Assembly (NCBI RefSeq): GCF_016125515.1
Contig: NZ_WGLO01000007.1
Location: 24,766-88,765, forward strand
Direction of reading: 5' to 3'
Length of the DNA stretch: 64,000 nt
Origin: Hyphomonas sp.
GTDB taxonomy: Bacteria > Pseudomonadota > Alphaproteobacteria > Caulobacterales > Hyphomonadaceae
Notes under the pieces: model-generated
Databases searched by the model: none
What the model was told of the DNA's origin: nothing
The model's input: the letters and a program-made list of their open reading frames with translations, nothing else
In this document: positions 1 to 8,793 of the stretch, in pieces
Position numbering within the stretch: position 1 is the first letter of the stretch
Layout of the letters: every line of letters begins with the position of its first letter
Position numbers and translations under genes: made by a program

Positions 1-1116
1 GTTGGCGGTCAGCGCGGGACTCGTCAGCCGGAACGGGCGGAAGCCTTCGCCCGTCAGCGCGCGCTCCAGTTCCAGCTCGACATGGCCCTTGAAGACTCCG
101 GTTCCGAGCGATTCCAGCGTCAGCTTCAGCCGGTCATCCGGCCGGCCATACGTGCCCGCGATGTGAAGATCGGTCACCGGATGGGTCCCGCTCGCGAGGC
201 TCAGCGTGCCGGGGCCGCTATCGACTTTCAGACGCACCTCTTCGATGCCGCTCGCCTGCGTGAAGGCGACCGATACCTCGAAGGTGGAGTCGAGCCCTTC
301 GGAGCCGTCGCCGCCAAGCCCCGTCCGGTGGATCAGTTCGCCGAGCGGCCAATCGGCCACGCCGAGTTCCGCCAGCATCCTGGTGCTGCGCTCGCTGGTC
401 TGCATCCGGATGGCAATACCGCCCGGAAGACCGTCGCCGAGCCCGCTGCCCGAAACGGTCAAGGTCAGCCCGTCATCCGTGCGCGTCAGTTCGCTGGTGG
501 TGTGCTGCATGGTGCCGAGTTCTGCGAGCGCCGCATCGCGCACGCGCAGCTCGAACCCTTCGAGGCGCAACGACTCGAAGGTCAGCTTTTCATCGGTCTG
601 TTTCAGTGCGGCGAGCCAATCCGGCAGGACCGTGTTGGCATAATCGAGCCAGCCTTGCGGCGTGGTCGGCAGCTGGCGGGCCTTCAATTCCGGCAGCGGG
701 TCGCCGCCCAGGTTCCAGAGATTGCCGAACTTGTGATCGAGCCCGATCCATCCGTCGCGCAGGTTGAGCCGCAGCACCTCGACCTTGCCCACCACCAGGG
801 CTGAGGCTGACAGAACGATGTCGGCGTTCCTGGCCTCCGCCGCCGGCCGGCCCTCTGCATCGAACAAGCGCACGTCATGCGCCGTTACCTGCACCCGTTT
901 TGATTGGGGCGACCATTCCAGCTGCAGCGCTCCGATGGACACGTCGCGTCCCTCGCGCGCTTCCGATAGCGCATGCTCGACATCATCCCGGAACGGCGAC
1001 AGATCGAGCGGACCGCTGGACAGTCTCAGCAGGAGCAGACCGCTGGCCGCCATGAGCACCAGGACGAGAGCCCCGAGGATCTCCATGATGACAATTGATG
1101 CGGTCTGGCGGACCAA
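1..1116 (-). CDS. YhdP/AsmA-like protein (DUF3971), C-terminus outside window
   Basis: The frame is open from a TTG codon at 1114-1116 to the left edge, so about 372 N-terminal residues are present and the C-terminus is missing. A GAGGAG ribosome-binding site sits seven bases upstream of the TTG. An internal ATG at 1083-1085 would cut into the membrane segment. The N-terminus has one hydrophobic helix (residues about 9-30, EILGALVLVLMAASGLLLL) followed by a long periplasmic part. The motif RLSSGPLDLSPF and the block VSIGALQLEWSP match the start of DUF3971 in YhdP/AsmA-type proteins. These are thought to bridge the inner and outer membranes and move phospholipid; that role is family knowledge. 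The gene is divergent from bcp, with about 95 bp between them. Confidence 0.72.
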   Translation of the reverse strand, partial: MVRQTASIVIMEILGALVLVLMAASGLLLLRLSSGPLDLSPFRDDVEHALSEAREGRDVSIGALQLEWSPQSKRVQVTAHDVRLFDAEGRPAAEARNADIVLSASALVVGKVEVLRLNLRDGWIGLDHKFGNLWNLGGDPLPELKARQLPTTPQGWLDYANTVLPDWLAALKQTDEKLTFESLRLEGFELRVRDAALAELGTMQHTTSELTRTDDGLTLTVSGSGLGDGLPGGIAIRMQTSERSTRMLAELGVADWPLGELIHRTGLGGDGSEGLDSTFEVSVAFTQASGIEEVRLKVDSGPGTLSLASGTHPVTDLHIAGTYGRPDDRLKLTLESLGTGVFKGHVELELERALTGEGFRPFRLTSPALTAN

Positions 1117-1210
1117 ACGGTGGCTCCTCAAAAATCCCGGTATTGCCGAAGGTCCATAGGCACATAGAAACTATAATTACGTGAACGGGCCCCGGCCATA
1201 GGAGCATTAC

Positions 1211-1675
1211 ATGAGCACTGAGTTGAAACCCGGCGACAAGGCCCCCGCCTTCAGCCTCGAAACGACCGCCGGACCGAAGCGCCTGAAGGATTTCGCGGGT
1301 CAGCATCTGGTGCTCTATTTCTACCCCAAGGACGACACGCCCGGCTGCACGCTGGAAGCGCAGGACTTCACCGCCCACGCGGCCGCTTTCCGGAAGGCCG
1401 GCGCAAGCGTGCTCGGCGTCTCGCGCGATCCCTTGTCAAAGCACGAGAAGTTCGCCGCCAAATACCAGCTCGATGTCCTGCTCGGCAGTGACGAGGCCGG
1501 CGACGTTTCCAATTCCTATGGCACATGGGAGGAGAAATCGATGTACGGTCGCACCTACATGGGCATGGCGCGCCGGACCTTCCTGATCGGGCCCACCGGA
1601 AAGATCGTCCGTGTCTGGCCAAAAGTGAAGGTCAAGGGGCATGCGGAGGATGTGTTGGCCGCGCTCAAGGAATGA
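1211..1675 (+). CDS. bcp: Thioredoxin-dependent peroxiredoxin (Bcp/PrxQ family)
   Basis: A 154-residue AhpC/TSA-fold thiol peroxidase that would reduce hydrogen and organic peroxides in the cytoplasm. The peroxidatic cysteine is C46 in the motif FYPKDDTPGCTLEAQDF. Many Bcp proteins carry a resolving cysteine five residues later; here that position is Q51, and no other cysteine is visible in the protein. It should therefore work as a 1-Cys enzyme that needs an external thiol. The length is normal for the family. The ATG is preceded by GGAGC. The gene appears to be a single transcription unit divergent from the YhdP-like gene. Confidence 0.93.
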   Translation: MSTELKPGDKAPAFSLETTAGPKRLKDFAGQHLVLYFYPKDDTPGCTLEAQDFTAHAAAFRKAGASVLGVSRDPLSKHEKFAAKYQLDVLLGSDEAGDVSNSYGTWEEKSMYGRTYMGMARRTFLIGPTGKIVRVWPKVKVKGHAEDVLAALKE

Positions 1676-1884
1676 CCGGTAACAGACCGCTTTTGCCCTG
1701 TCTGCGCCGAAACTTTCAGCAAGTTAATGAGAAGTTTACGTTAAGCTGCGAACATTGCCTAAAAATATGACATGCAGGGGTTTCACCCCCGGTCGAATTG
1801 GGTATGTATGACGCGAGGAATGGGAAGCCGGCTGCAGGGGATTCTGCAGCAACAAGAGTCGTTTCCAACTTACGGGTAGCTTGA

Positions 1885-3090
1885 ATGGCGAAGTGGAGTT
1901 CGAACCTCAAGGCGACGTTCGATCGTGCCTTTCCTGAGCGCCAGATCTATCACCGCAGCGGTGGCACCGTCCGCTATATTTCCGTCTCTCCCTGGCAACA
2001 GGCCATGATGGCCGCCGGCGCGACCGCGATCGCCGGCTGGACCATTTTCGCAACCGCGAGCTTCGTGTTCGGCGGCGGCGAGACGACCGTTGCCGGCGGC
2101 GAAGGCAAGGAACTCGCGAAATACGAGCGCTGGGTGCAGGACCTGCGCGCACGTGAATCGCTCCAGCGGACGCTTCTGGAAGAACGCTCCAAGGAAACCG
2201 CAGACCTTGAGAAGAAGCAGAAGGCGCTTGAAGACCTTCTGAACGAAATGCGCGAGGATGACGGCCAGAAACTGTCCGCCCTTGAAGGCGACGGCGCAGA
2301 CATACTGGTCGAGGCCTCGATCGAGGAAGCTGACCGCCGCCAGTCACGTGACGGCTACATGATCACCGCCGGCCTCGGCGTCCAGGCCCCGCGCGGCACC
2401 CCCAAGGCGATCGAACAGGACATCTACCGGTTGTTCGACCTGATGGAAGACCATGCCGCCGAGCGCGCCGAACGGGCCCGCGGCGTCATCATGCTCACGG
2501 CCGTCGGCACGGACAACATGATCACCAGCGGCGGCGTCGGTGGCCCGGAAGTGTCGATGGGCGCCCTCACCTCCTCGTCCGAATGGGCCGTCGGCGATCA
2601 GGATTTCATGACGCGGATCTTCCAGGCCCGCGCCCGCATCGCCGAGATGAAACATTACGAGCGGATGGTGAAAAGCCTGCCGCTCGGCCAGCCGGTCGGC
2701 GTAGCCTACCGCTATACCAGCCCCTACGGTATCCGCATCGACCCCTTCACGAAGCGTCCGCAGCCGCACATGGGCGTCGACCTCGCTGCCTACCGCGATG
2801 CACCGATTATCACCACCGGTCCCGGCACCGTGACCTATGCCGGCCCCCGTTCGGGCTATGGCATGCTGGTCGAGGTCGATCACGGCCACGGCTTCAAGTC
2901 GCGTTACGGCCACTTGCGGTCGATCACTGTTTCAAAAGGTGATACCGTTAAGCTCGGTGATCTCGTCGGCCGCATGGGCTCGACCGGACGCAGTACCGGT
3001 GATCACCTTCACTACGAAGTGTGGTACAATGGCAAACCATACGACCCCAACAAATTCCTGAAAGCAGGCCGTCATGTTCACAAAGCATAA
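1885..3090 (+). CDS. M23-family peptidoglycan endopeptidase (LmdC-like), membrane-anchored
   Basis: A 401-residue bitopic protein. A short cytoplasmic tail (residues 1-35) is followed by a membrane helix (about 38-60, beginning AMMAAGATAIAGW), a coiled-coil-prone stretch (about 75-130, rich in E/K/L) and a C-terminal LytM/M23 domain (about 275-395). Zn-binding motifs are visible as PHMGVDL and HLHYEVW. M23 enzymes cut peptide crosslinks in peptidoglycan. The 3' end overlaps the bactofilin start by 17 bp, so the two are co-transcribed and probably translationally coupled. In stalked and budding alphaproteobacteria a bactofilin recruits such a hydrolase (LmdC) to sites of local wall remodelling. 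That partnership is inferred here from family knowledge and the gene overlap. Confidence 0.88.
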   Translation: MAKWSSNLKATFDRAFPERQIYHRSGGTVRYISVSPWQQAMMAAGATAIAGWTIFATASFVFGGGETTVAGGEGKELAKYERWVQDLRARESLQRTLLEERSKETADLEKKQKALEDLLNEMREDDGQKLSALEGDGADILVEASIEEADRRQSRDGYMITAGLGVQAPRGTPKAIEQDIYRLFDLMEDHAAERAERARGVIMLTAVGTDNMITSGGVGGPEVSMGALTSSSEWAVGDQDFMTRIFQARARIAEMKHYERMVKSLPLGQPVGVAYRYTSPYGIRIDPFTKRPQPHMGVDLAAYRDAPIITTGPGTVTYAGPRSGYGMLVEVDHGHGFKSRYGHLRSITVSKGDTVKLGDLVGRMGSTGRSTGDHLHYEVWYNGKPYDPNKFLKAGRHVHKA

Positions 3091-3589
3091 CAAAACCCCG
3101 GATACCGCACCCGTTGAGCCGCAGAAAACGGCCGCTGCGCAGGATGCCATCCGTGGCGCAGCGATGAAGACCGCTGCGCGCGCCGCTTCGATCATCTGCG
3201 CCGACATGAAGATCAACGGCTCGGTGACTTCGGAAGGTTCGCTCCAGATCGACGGCATCGTCGATGGCGACGTATCGGCCACCGACATCACGATTGGCGC
3301 CTCGGGCCAGATCACCGGCGAAGTCAAAGCCGAAGTCGTCAAGGTCAAGGGCAAGATCAAGGGCTCGATCCGCGCTCGCAAGGTCGAGCTGGAAACCGGC
3401 GCCCACGTGAAGGGCGACATCGTCCACTCGTCGCTGCAGATCCAGTCGAACGCCGTGTTCGAAGGCCAGGTGAAGCATGCTGACGATCCGCTGCGCGAAA
3501 CCGGCCCGGTGGCTGCCTCCGAGAACAAGTCCATGTCCTCGTCGTCGCCCGCGCCCAGCTCGTTCGGCATCTCGACCCAGCCGAGCTGA
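3074..3589 (+). CDS. bacA: Bactofilin (polymer-forming cytoskeletal protein)
   Basis: A 171-residue protein with a central bactofilin beta-helix (about residues 40-135), recognisable from the repeating short strands ICADMKINGSVTSEGSLQI and VDGDVSATDITIG and the regular Gly/Val/Ile pattern. It is flanked by a charged N-terminal tail and a Ser/Pro-rich C-terminal tail. Bactofilins polymerise without nucleotides on the inner face of the membrane and act as scaffolds for wall enzymes. The start ATG lies inside the last codons of the upstream M23 peptidase gene, which implies stoichiometric expression with its likely client. A hairpin terminator follows. Confidence 0.93.
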   Translation: MFTKHNKTPDTAPVEPQKTAAAQDAIRGAAMKTAARAASIICADMKINGSVTSEGSLQIDGIVDGDVSATDITIGASGQITGEVKAEVVKVKGKIKGSIRARKVELETGAHVKGDIVHSSLQIQSNAVFEGQVKHADDPLRETGPVAASENKSMSSSSPAPSSFGISTQPS

Positions 3590-3616
3590 TCGACTGGTTC
3601 CAGAACCATACTTCAG

Positions 3617-3644
3617 AACGCCGGCCTCACACGCCGGCGTTTTT
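3617..3644 (+). terminator. Rho-independent terminator after bactofilin
   Basis: The stem AACGCCGGC / GCCGGCGTT encloses a 10-base loop and is followed by TTTTG TTT. It lies 28 bp past the bactofilin stop codon. Confidence 0.75.
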
Positions 3645-3734
3645 GTTTGCGGCAATCGTCCCCGGCCGGATCCGGCGCCCTGTTCCATTCAAGCCCAGAA
3701 GGACCAAGCCCGGCCCGCCCCGCGGCCAAAACGA

Positions 3735-3764
3735 CAAAACCCCGGACCAGGGCCCGGGGTTTTG
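3735..3764. terminator. Bidirectional terminator between convergent genes
   Basis: The stem CAAAACCCCGG / CCGGGGTTTTG carries A- and T-runs on its two sides, so it can work on both strands. It separates the bactofilin unit (+) from the TPR end of the Ton operon (-). Confidence 0.75.
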
Positions 3765-3792
3765 CGATGAGGTGGCCTGACGGCTCAGCCGG

Positions 3793-5199
3793 TCAGACGG
3801 GCTGGGCGTTCTTGCACTGCGGCGTGTCCTGGAACTTCTGGCGGCCGGCTTTCAGACGCTCGGTGACCGTCTTGCAGCCCTCCGGCATCCGCTCTTCGCC
3901 CAGACCTGCGAGTTTTTTGCAGATCTTGTCTTCGTTCACGAGGTTCATGACCGCAGCCTGGACTTCGAAGCAGACCAGTGCGTCCTTGGTGTCTTCTTCA
4001 GACTGCATGAACTCGAGCCAGCTGCGGCCACCGGAGTTGCCGGCCTGACGGAAGGCCTCGCGGGCGCCGGCACGGTCGCCGCGCTCGAACCGCGACTGGC
4101 CGATGCGGACCCAGACGGTGCCTTTGTCCTTCACGCCGCCGAGGGAAAGCGCCTTCTGCAGGGCGTCTTCGGTCTCTTTCCACTTCTGCAGCTCGCTGTA
4201 GGACGCGCCGAGGCGCTCATACATCGCGCCGCCGCCGCCCATTTCAGCCGCCTGGCGGATGACCGGGATGGCTTTCTCGTGCTCGCGGGCGACCTGGTAG
4301 AAGTCAGCCAGAAGCGACATCTTCTCGACCGTCTTTTTGATCCGGCCAGCGTTCATTTCCTTCTCCAGGACCTTCGCGGCGTAATAGGGCGCGTTGAAGC
4401 GGTTGTAGAAGTTCACGATACGCATCAGCTCGTCTTCGGTCTTCAGCAGACCGCCGAGATACATCGCCTTCTGGACCTCGAACGCTTTGCGCTCTTCGTT
4501 GGCCGCAAAATAATTGCCCGCGATCGCATCCCAGTACTTGCGCTCGGTCGGGTTGCGGTCGACCAGCACTTCCAGGATTTCAGCAAGTTTCGCCTTCTCG
4601 CCGGCGTCGTTGTAGAGGAACACGAGCAGGTCATACAGCTGCTGGTCGAACTTGGCGCCGTCATCGGCGCGCACTTGTTCAGCCCAGCGGATGGCTTCCT
4701 TGTAATTGTCGATGCGCTGGTAAAGCACCGCAAGTTGCCATTTCTGCTGACGATCCGGCTTGCCGCCAGCAGCCTGCCATTTCTTCATGTAGTCCAGCGC
4801 GGTCTTGGTATCTTCCATCTGCAGATAGATCTGCGCGATGTTGTAATAGGTCTGCGCGATGTCGGACGGCGGAACATAACCCTTGTTGATGGCGTCGAGC
4901 AGGTCCTTGATTGCGCCCTGGCGGTCACCCTTCTCGATCTTGATATAGGCCGAGATGCGGATCACGGCGCTTTCTTCGTAGCAGTTCAACTGCATGCCGC
5001 GCAGCTGGTTGATCTTCGCCAGCGCGGTGTCGAAATCCTTGTTGGTGATCGCGGCCTGCTCAGCCTCGAGGTAGACTTGGCCCGTTTTCGAACTGAACTG
5101 AGTTTCCTCACAGCCCTGGGCGAGCGCGCTGCCCGCTCCCATGAGACCGAGGATGCCAGCCGTCATTGCGCCTTTGAGGAAATCTTTCAGTCGCATCAT
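3793..5199 (-). CDS. Secreted TPR-repeat protein, last gene of the Ton operon
   Basis: A 468-residue protein with a signal peptide (residues 1-27, ending GAGSALAQ) followed by degenerate tetratricopeptide repeats over about residues 30-400, for example the block DIAQTYYNIAQIYLQMEDTK. It should be periplasmic. TPR proteins of this kind are typically encoded at the end of DUF3450-TtpC-ExbB-ExbD-TonB clusters, where they help couple the TonB machinery to outer-membrane receptors. That role is inferred from context. The gap to tonB is 133 bp, longer than the other gaps in this operon, so some independent expression is possible. Confidence 0.85.
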   Translation of the reverse strand: MMRLKDFLKGAMTAGILGLMGAGSALAQGCEETQFSSKTGQVYLEAEQAAITNKDFDTALAKINQLRGMQLNCYEESAVIRISAYIKIEKGDRQGAIKDLLDAINKGYVPPSDIAQTYYNIAQIYLQMEDTKTALDYMKKWQAAGGKPDRQQKWQLAVLYQRIDNYKEAIRWAEQVRADDGAKFDQQLYDLLVFLYNDAGEKAKLAEILEVLVDRNPTERKYWDAIAGNYFAANEERKAFEVQKAMYLGGLLKTEDELMRIVNFYNRFNAPYYAAKVLEKEMNAGRIKKTVEKMSLLADFYQVAREHEKAIPVIRQAAEMGGGGAMYERLGASYSELQKWKETEDALQKALSLGGVKDKGTVWVRIGQSRFERGDRAGAREAFRQAGNSGGRSWLEFMQSEEDTKDALVCFEVQAAVMNLVNEDKICKKLAGLGEERMPEGCKTVTERLKAGRQKFQDTPQCKNAQPV

Positions 5200-5332
5200 T
5201 CTCTCTCCTGACCGCTTTTCAGCGGCAAACTCTTTTACTTGCCAAACTGCCTGTGCGGCGAAGCGCCGGGCGGGGCAGCGGAGGAAGGTGGGCGGTGATC
5301 CGGATGATCAACCGCCCGCCCTGGATGGAGGC

Positions 5333-5956
5333 CTACTGGATGTTGAATTCCAGCGGGTAGACCACGTTACGGCGCTCGACCGCCTTGCCGCGCACGATCT
5401 TCGGCGCGAACTCGACCTTCGACACGGCCCGTTCGGCCTCCGCCTTGAACACCGAGTCCGTGCACGTTGCCTGTACATTGTACGGTTTCCCGCGGGTATC
5501 CACGTCAAAACGCACGTCGCAGCTGCCCGACAAGCCACGCTCCTGGGCGCGCTGCGGGTAGGACGGCGTCGGCGGGCGGATCGGCTGGGCGTCACGGTCC
5601 GACACGGCCACCGGATCGATCGCGAGCGATTTCATCCGGCCGAGGTCGAGGTTCTGCGGCACAGCCCCGTCGATTTTCGGAGTCGGCAGATTGATGCTCG
5701 ACTTGGTGGCCGACTGTTTCGGCGGCGGCGGCGGTTTGGCGGCGGAGTCGATCCGCTGCGGCTTCGCCCGTTGCCGGGTACGCACGTCGGAGTCCTGTTT
5801 CTGGGGCGTGATCGCGGCGAGCACGCGGGTTTCCCCGCTCGCCAGTCTCAACTCCTTGACCGAAATCAGGGCGTTCATCAGCATGAAGATCGCCAGAACG
5901 ATCGGAACAGCGATCGCAGTGGCGATCAGGAACCGCATGAAGGGACTGTTGAACAT
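5333..5956 (-). CDS. tonB: Energy transducer TonB
   Basis: A 207-residue protein with one N-terminal membrane anchor (about residues 8-30), a proline/lysine-rich spacer (about 60-100, including KPPPPPKQ) and a C-terminal TonB domain (about 125-205) with the typical SYPQRAQERGLSGSCDVRFD and YPLEFNIQ ends. It would carry proton-motive energy from the ExbB/ExbD complex to outer-membrane TonB-dependent transporters. It is the sixth gene of the operon, 11 bp after exbD. Two cysteines in the C-terminal domain (around 145 and 164) could form a periplasmic disulfide. Confidence 0.92.
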   Translation of the reverse strand: MFNSPFMRFLIATAIAVPIVLAIFMLMNALISVKELRLASGETRVLAAITPQKQDSDVRTRQRAKPQRIDSAAKPPPPPKQSATKSSINLPTPKIDGAVPQNLDLGRMKSLAIDPVAVSDRDAQPIRPPTPSYPQRAQERGLSGSCDVRFDVDTRGKPYNVQATCTDSVFKAEAERAVSKVEFAPKIVRGKAVERRNVVYPLEFNIQ

Positions 5957-5967
5957 CGCTTCGCTCC

Positions 5968-6378
5968 TTAACCGTTCGTCTTGGCGGAGATGTTGATCAC
6001 CGTAGCGCCATCAATCTTGTTGATGGCCTCCATGACATCCACCATCACACCGGCGTCCGAGTTCACGTCGGCCTGGATCACGATCTCGCCACGCGGGTTG
6101 TCGAGACGCATGTCCTTGATGGTGAAGGCCACCTCAGCCGGCGCGATTTTTTTCTTGTCGATATAGATATCGCTGTTGGCATCGATGGCGATCAGGATCG
6201 CCAGCGGCTTCGCCGTTGCCTTGTTTTCCACGTCGGGACGGACGATTGCGACGCCCGGCTCCTTGATGAACTGCGCGGTCACGATGAAGAAAATCAGCAG
6301 GATGAACACCACGTCCAGCATGGGCGTGAGGTCGATTTCGCTGCTGGCTTCGGCATATTCACGTCTTGCACGTGCCAT
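5968..6378 (-). CDS. exbD: ExbD/TolR-family biopolymer transport protein (second copy)
   Basis: A 136-residue protein with one membrane helix (about residues 20-40). The essential membrane aspartate is in IDLTPMLDVVFILLIFF, and the C-terminal domain is periplasmic. ExbD forms the proton-conducting core with ExbB and docks TonB. It lies 19 bp downstream of a second, different exbD and 11 bp upstream of tonB. Identity with the neighbouring ExbD is high only around the membrane helix, so this is an old paralogue rather than a recent tandem copy. Confidence 0.92.
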   Translation of the reverse strand: MARARREYAEASSEIDLTPMLDVVFILLIFFIVTAQFIKEPGVAIVRPDVENKATAKPLAILIAIDANSDIYIDKKKIAPAEVAFTIKDMRLDNPRGEIVIQADVNSDAGVMVDVMEAINKIDGATVINISAKTNG

Positions 6379-6397
6379 TGTCTGTCGTCTCCCGCGC

Positions 6398-6814
6398 TCA
6401 GGTCTGGGTGATGAGGATGTTCACGCGGTCCCGGAAGCCCGCGTTGTAGGCCTCATCCCGGATTTGCACCACCACGCCGCTTTTCGCTTTGGGGTGAGCT
6501 TGGATGATAACCGCACTATTGGGCGATTCTGCGACGACCCGTTCGATGTTGGCGCGGACCGAGCTGATGTCGGTGGCCCGGCCGTTGACATAGATCAGGC
6601 CCGATTCCTCGACGAGGATGAGGATCGCAGGGACCGGCTCCTGTTCTTCCACATCAGGCGGCGCCGGCGGCGGCGGCGGTTCGAGACCGATAGCCTCTTC
6701 CCGGGCAAACGTCGACGTCACGATGAAGAAGATCAGCAGGATGAACACAACGTCCAGCATCGGGGTCAGGTCGACCTCGGCCGAATCCGGCTTTCTCACT
6801 TTACGTCCGCGCAT
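6398..6814 (-). CDS. exbD: ExbD/TolR-family biopolymer transport protein (first copy)
   Basis: A 138-residue protein with a basic N-terminus, a membrane helix at about residues 16-37 carrying the aspartate in VDLTPMLDVVFILLIFF, then a proline-rich linker (LEPPPPPAPPD) and a periplasmic domain. The proline-rich linker is absent from the second ExbD. The start ATG overlaps the exbB stop by one base (TGATG), which implies translational coupling. With two ExbD types the complex could form ExbD heterodimers, since ExbD works as a dimer inside an ExbB pentamer; this is inference. Confidence 0.92.
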   Translation of the reverse strand: MRGRKVRKPDSAEVDLTPMLDVVFILLIFFIVTSTFAREEAIGLEPPPPPAPPDVEEQEPVPAILILVEESGLIYVNGRATDISSVRANIERVVAESPNSAVIIQAHPKAKSGVVVQIRDEAYNAGFRDRVNILITQT

Positions 6815-7323
6815 CAGTCGATCTCCATCGCATCTTCGACCCGCTGGACGGACCGGTTGACGGTGCGGTCCATACCGGACGTGAACAGGATGCCGGACAG
6901 CGAGGCGACCATGCCGGCCATCGTCGGGATCGTGGCGCGCGAGACGCCGGCCGACATGGCCTTCGCGTCTGCACCCGCCGTGATCGCCATAATGTCGAAC
7001 ACCGCCACCATGCCCGTCACCGTGCCCAGCAGACCCAGCAGCGGCGCGAGCGCCACCATGGCTTTGGTCAACTGAACGTTCTGCTCAGCTTTTGCCCGGA
7101 CTTCGGAGACCAGTTTTTCGCGCACCCAGTGTGCGAGTTTGGATTTCCGGTCGGAGCGCGAACGCCACTCCGCAATCGCCTCAGCAGCAATCTGCTTGTG
7201 CGCGAACCGGAAGTAAAACAGCCGTTCCAGGATCAGGGCCCACATGACGAATGTCGCCGCCATGATGACCAGCAGCACGGGGCCGCCGCGATCCAGAAAG
7301 GCCTGTAGCTCACCAAAACCCAT
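6814..7323 (-). CDS. exbB: ExbB/TolQ/MotA-family proton channel protein
   Basis: A 169-residue short ExbB (ExbB2 type). Membrane helices are predicted at about residues 15-36, 90-112 and 130-152. The family signature is APLLGLLGTVTGMVAVFDIM. It forms the pentameric proton channel that energises TonB through ExbD. It lies 36 bp after the longer TtpC-like paralogue and is translationally coupled to exbD. Confidence 0.92.
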   Translation of the reverse strand: MGFGELQAFLDRGGPVLLVIMAATFVMWALILERLFYFRFAHKQIAAEAIAEWRSRSDRKSKLAHWVREKLVSEVRAKAEQNVQLTKAMVALAPLLGLLGTVTGMVAVFDIMAITAGADAKAMSAGVSRATIPTMAGMVASLSGILFTSGMDRTVNRSVQRVEDAMEID

Positions 7324-7359
7324 TCGGGTTACTCCTCCAGGGGGTGGAGGAGGACAGGC

Positions 7360-8757
7360 TTACGCCCGTCCCCCGTGAACTGCTTCCATCTTCTCGGCGA
7401 TGAGGCCAGCGGCCTGTTCGTCGAGCATCTGCTGGTTGGAACGCGCCATCGAGGACACGACGGCGTGCGAGAGCAGAAGTGGAATGGCAGCGACAAGGCC
7501 GAACACGGTGGTCATGAGAGCGACCGAGATACCGCCAGCCATCAGCTTCGGATCGCCGGCACCGTAGATGGTGATGGCGGTGAAGGTGATGATCATACCG
7601 ATAACCGTACCGAGCAGGCCGAGCAGCGGAGCAACCGAGGCGAACACCTTGATGATGTCGTTGAAGCGTTCGATCGCCGGCGACTCCTGAAGGATCTTCT
7701 CGTCGAGCTTGAGCTCGAGCGTTTCGATGTCACGGCTGCGGTTGCTTTCGTAGACTTCGAACACGCGGGCCAGCGGGTTGCCGGTACCTGCCTGACGGGT
7801 CTTTGCAGTAGCGCGCATCGAGTTACCCATCGTGAACAGGGTGAACATCTTGTAGAAGGCCAGCAGCAGACCGATGGCGGCAAGGAACACGATCACGTAA
7901 CCGACCGTTCCGCCTTGCTGGAAGCGATCCGACAGTTTCGGCAGTTCGCCGAGGATGCCGAACAGGTTGCCTTTCGACGGGTCAACCGGGGCTTTCACGA
8001 GGTCGCCCTCGTTGGCGCGGGCCAGCTTCGTCATCGACGAGGAGAACGGGCCCGCCGGCTGGGTCTTGAACACTTCAAGGAAGGTTTCGCCACGCTCGCC
8101 GCGCTTCACTTCGACGAACTTGCCGCCGTCTGCGGTGGCGGTGGTGAAAACGCCGACGCGGACGAGTTCGGTTTCAGCAATGGAGCCGCCGTCACCCAGG
8201 CCGTTGACGGGCGCGGTGAAGGTCTTGACCTCAGACTGGGCGATCATTTCCTGCAGCATGGCTTTCGGAAGACGCTCGAGCTGGCCACGGTTCGGAAGCA
8301 CGCGGGCTTCAGCGATTTCGGCAATGCCGGCAACGCGGTCCTTGTAGTCGAAGTTCGCGAAGGAGTTCGCGATTTCCGGCATCGTGGCACCTGCAGCCGA
8401 ACGGAACTGGCCGAGCAGCTCCTGGAAGTCGCCGGCCTGGGCCGTGACCTGGGCTTCAAGAGCGCCTAGTGCGGCCTCGTTGGCATCGAACTCGCTGCTC
8501 AGGGCGCGGGCTTTGCCTTCAGCAACAGCGAGCGCATTACGGGCCGATTCCATGCTGGCAGCCTGGCTGTTCTTGTCAGCCTGGAACTGCTTCAGACGGG
8601 CGGCATCTTCAGCCGACATCTGGTTGGCGTCCTGGCGGACTTTCGCGAGCACGTCGCTGAGCGACTGGGCCGAGGCGGGAGCCGAGGCAGCGAGGGCAAC
8701 CGATCCGAAGAGGACTGCGGCGCCCAGGGCCTTGAGGGAGGATTTGAACGTTTTCAT
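7360..8757 (-). CDS. TtpC-like long MotA/TolQ/ExbB protein
   Basis: A 465-residue protein with a signal peptide (residues 1-30, ending ASAPASAQ), a periplasmic coiled-coil region (about 40-250) and a C-terminal MotA/TolQ/ExbB channel domain (about 275-450). That domain carries APLLGLLGTVIGMIITFTAI, the same signature as the short ExbB downstream. The architecture matches TtpC, the additional component required by TonB2-type systems in Vibrio and relatives. It follows the DUF3450 gene by 36 bp in the same operon. Confidence 0.87.
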   Translation of the reverse strand: MKTFKSSLKALGAAVLFGSVALAASAPASAQSLSDVLAKVRQDANQMSAEDAARLKQFQADKNSQAASMESARNALAVAEGKARALSSEFDANEAALGALEAQVTAQAGDFQELLGQFRSAAGATMPEIANSFANFDYKDRVAGIAEIAEARVLPNRGQLERLPKAMLQEMIAQSEVKTFTAPVNGLGDGGSIAETELVRVGVFTTATADGGKFVEVKRGERGETFLEVFKTQPAGPFSSSMTKLARANEGDLVKAPVDPSKGNLFGILGELPKLSDRFQQGGTVGYVIVFLAAIGLLLAFYKMFTLFTMGNSMRATAKTRQAGTGNPLARVFEVYESNRSRDIETLELKLDEKILQESPAIERFNDIIKVFASVAPLLGLLGTVIGMIITFTAITIYGAGDPKLMAGGISVALMTTVFGLVAAIPLLLSHAVVSSMARSNQQMLDEQAAGLIAEKMEAVHGGRA

Positions 8758-8793
8758 AACTCTGTAAACCTTCGTTTCTGAGCGACTGGTCGC

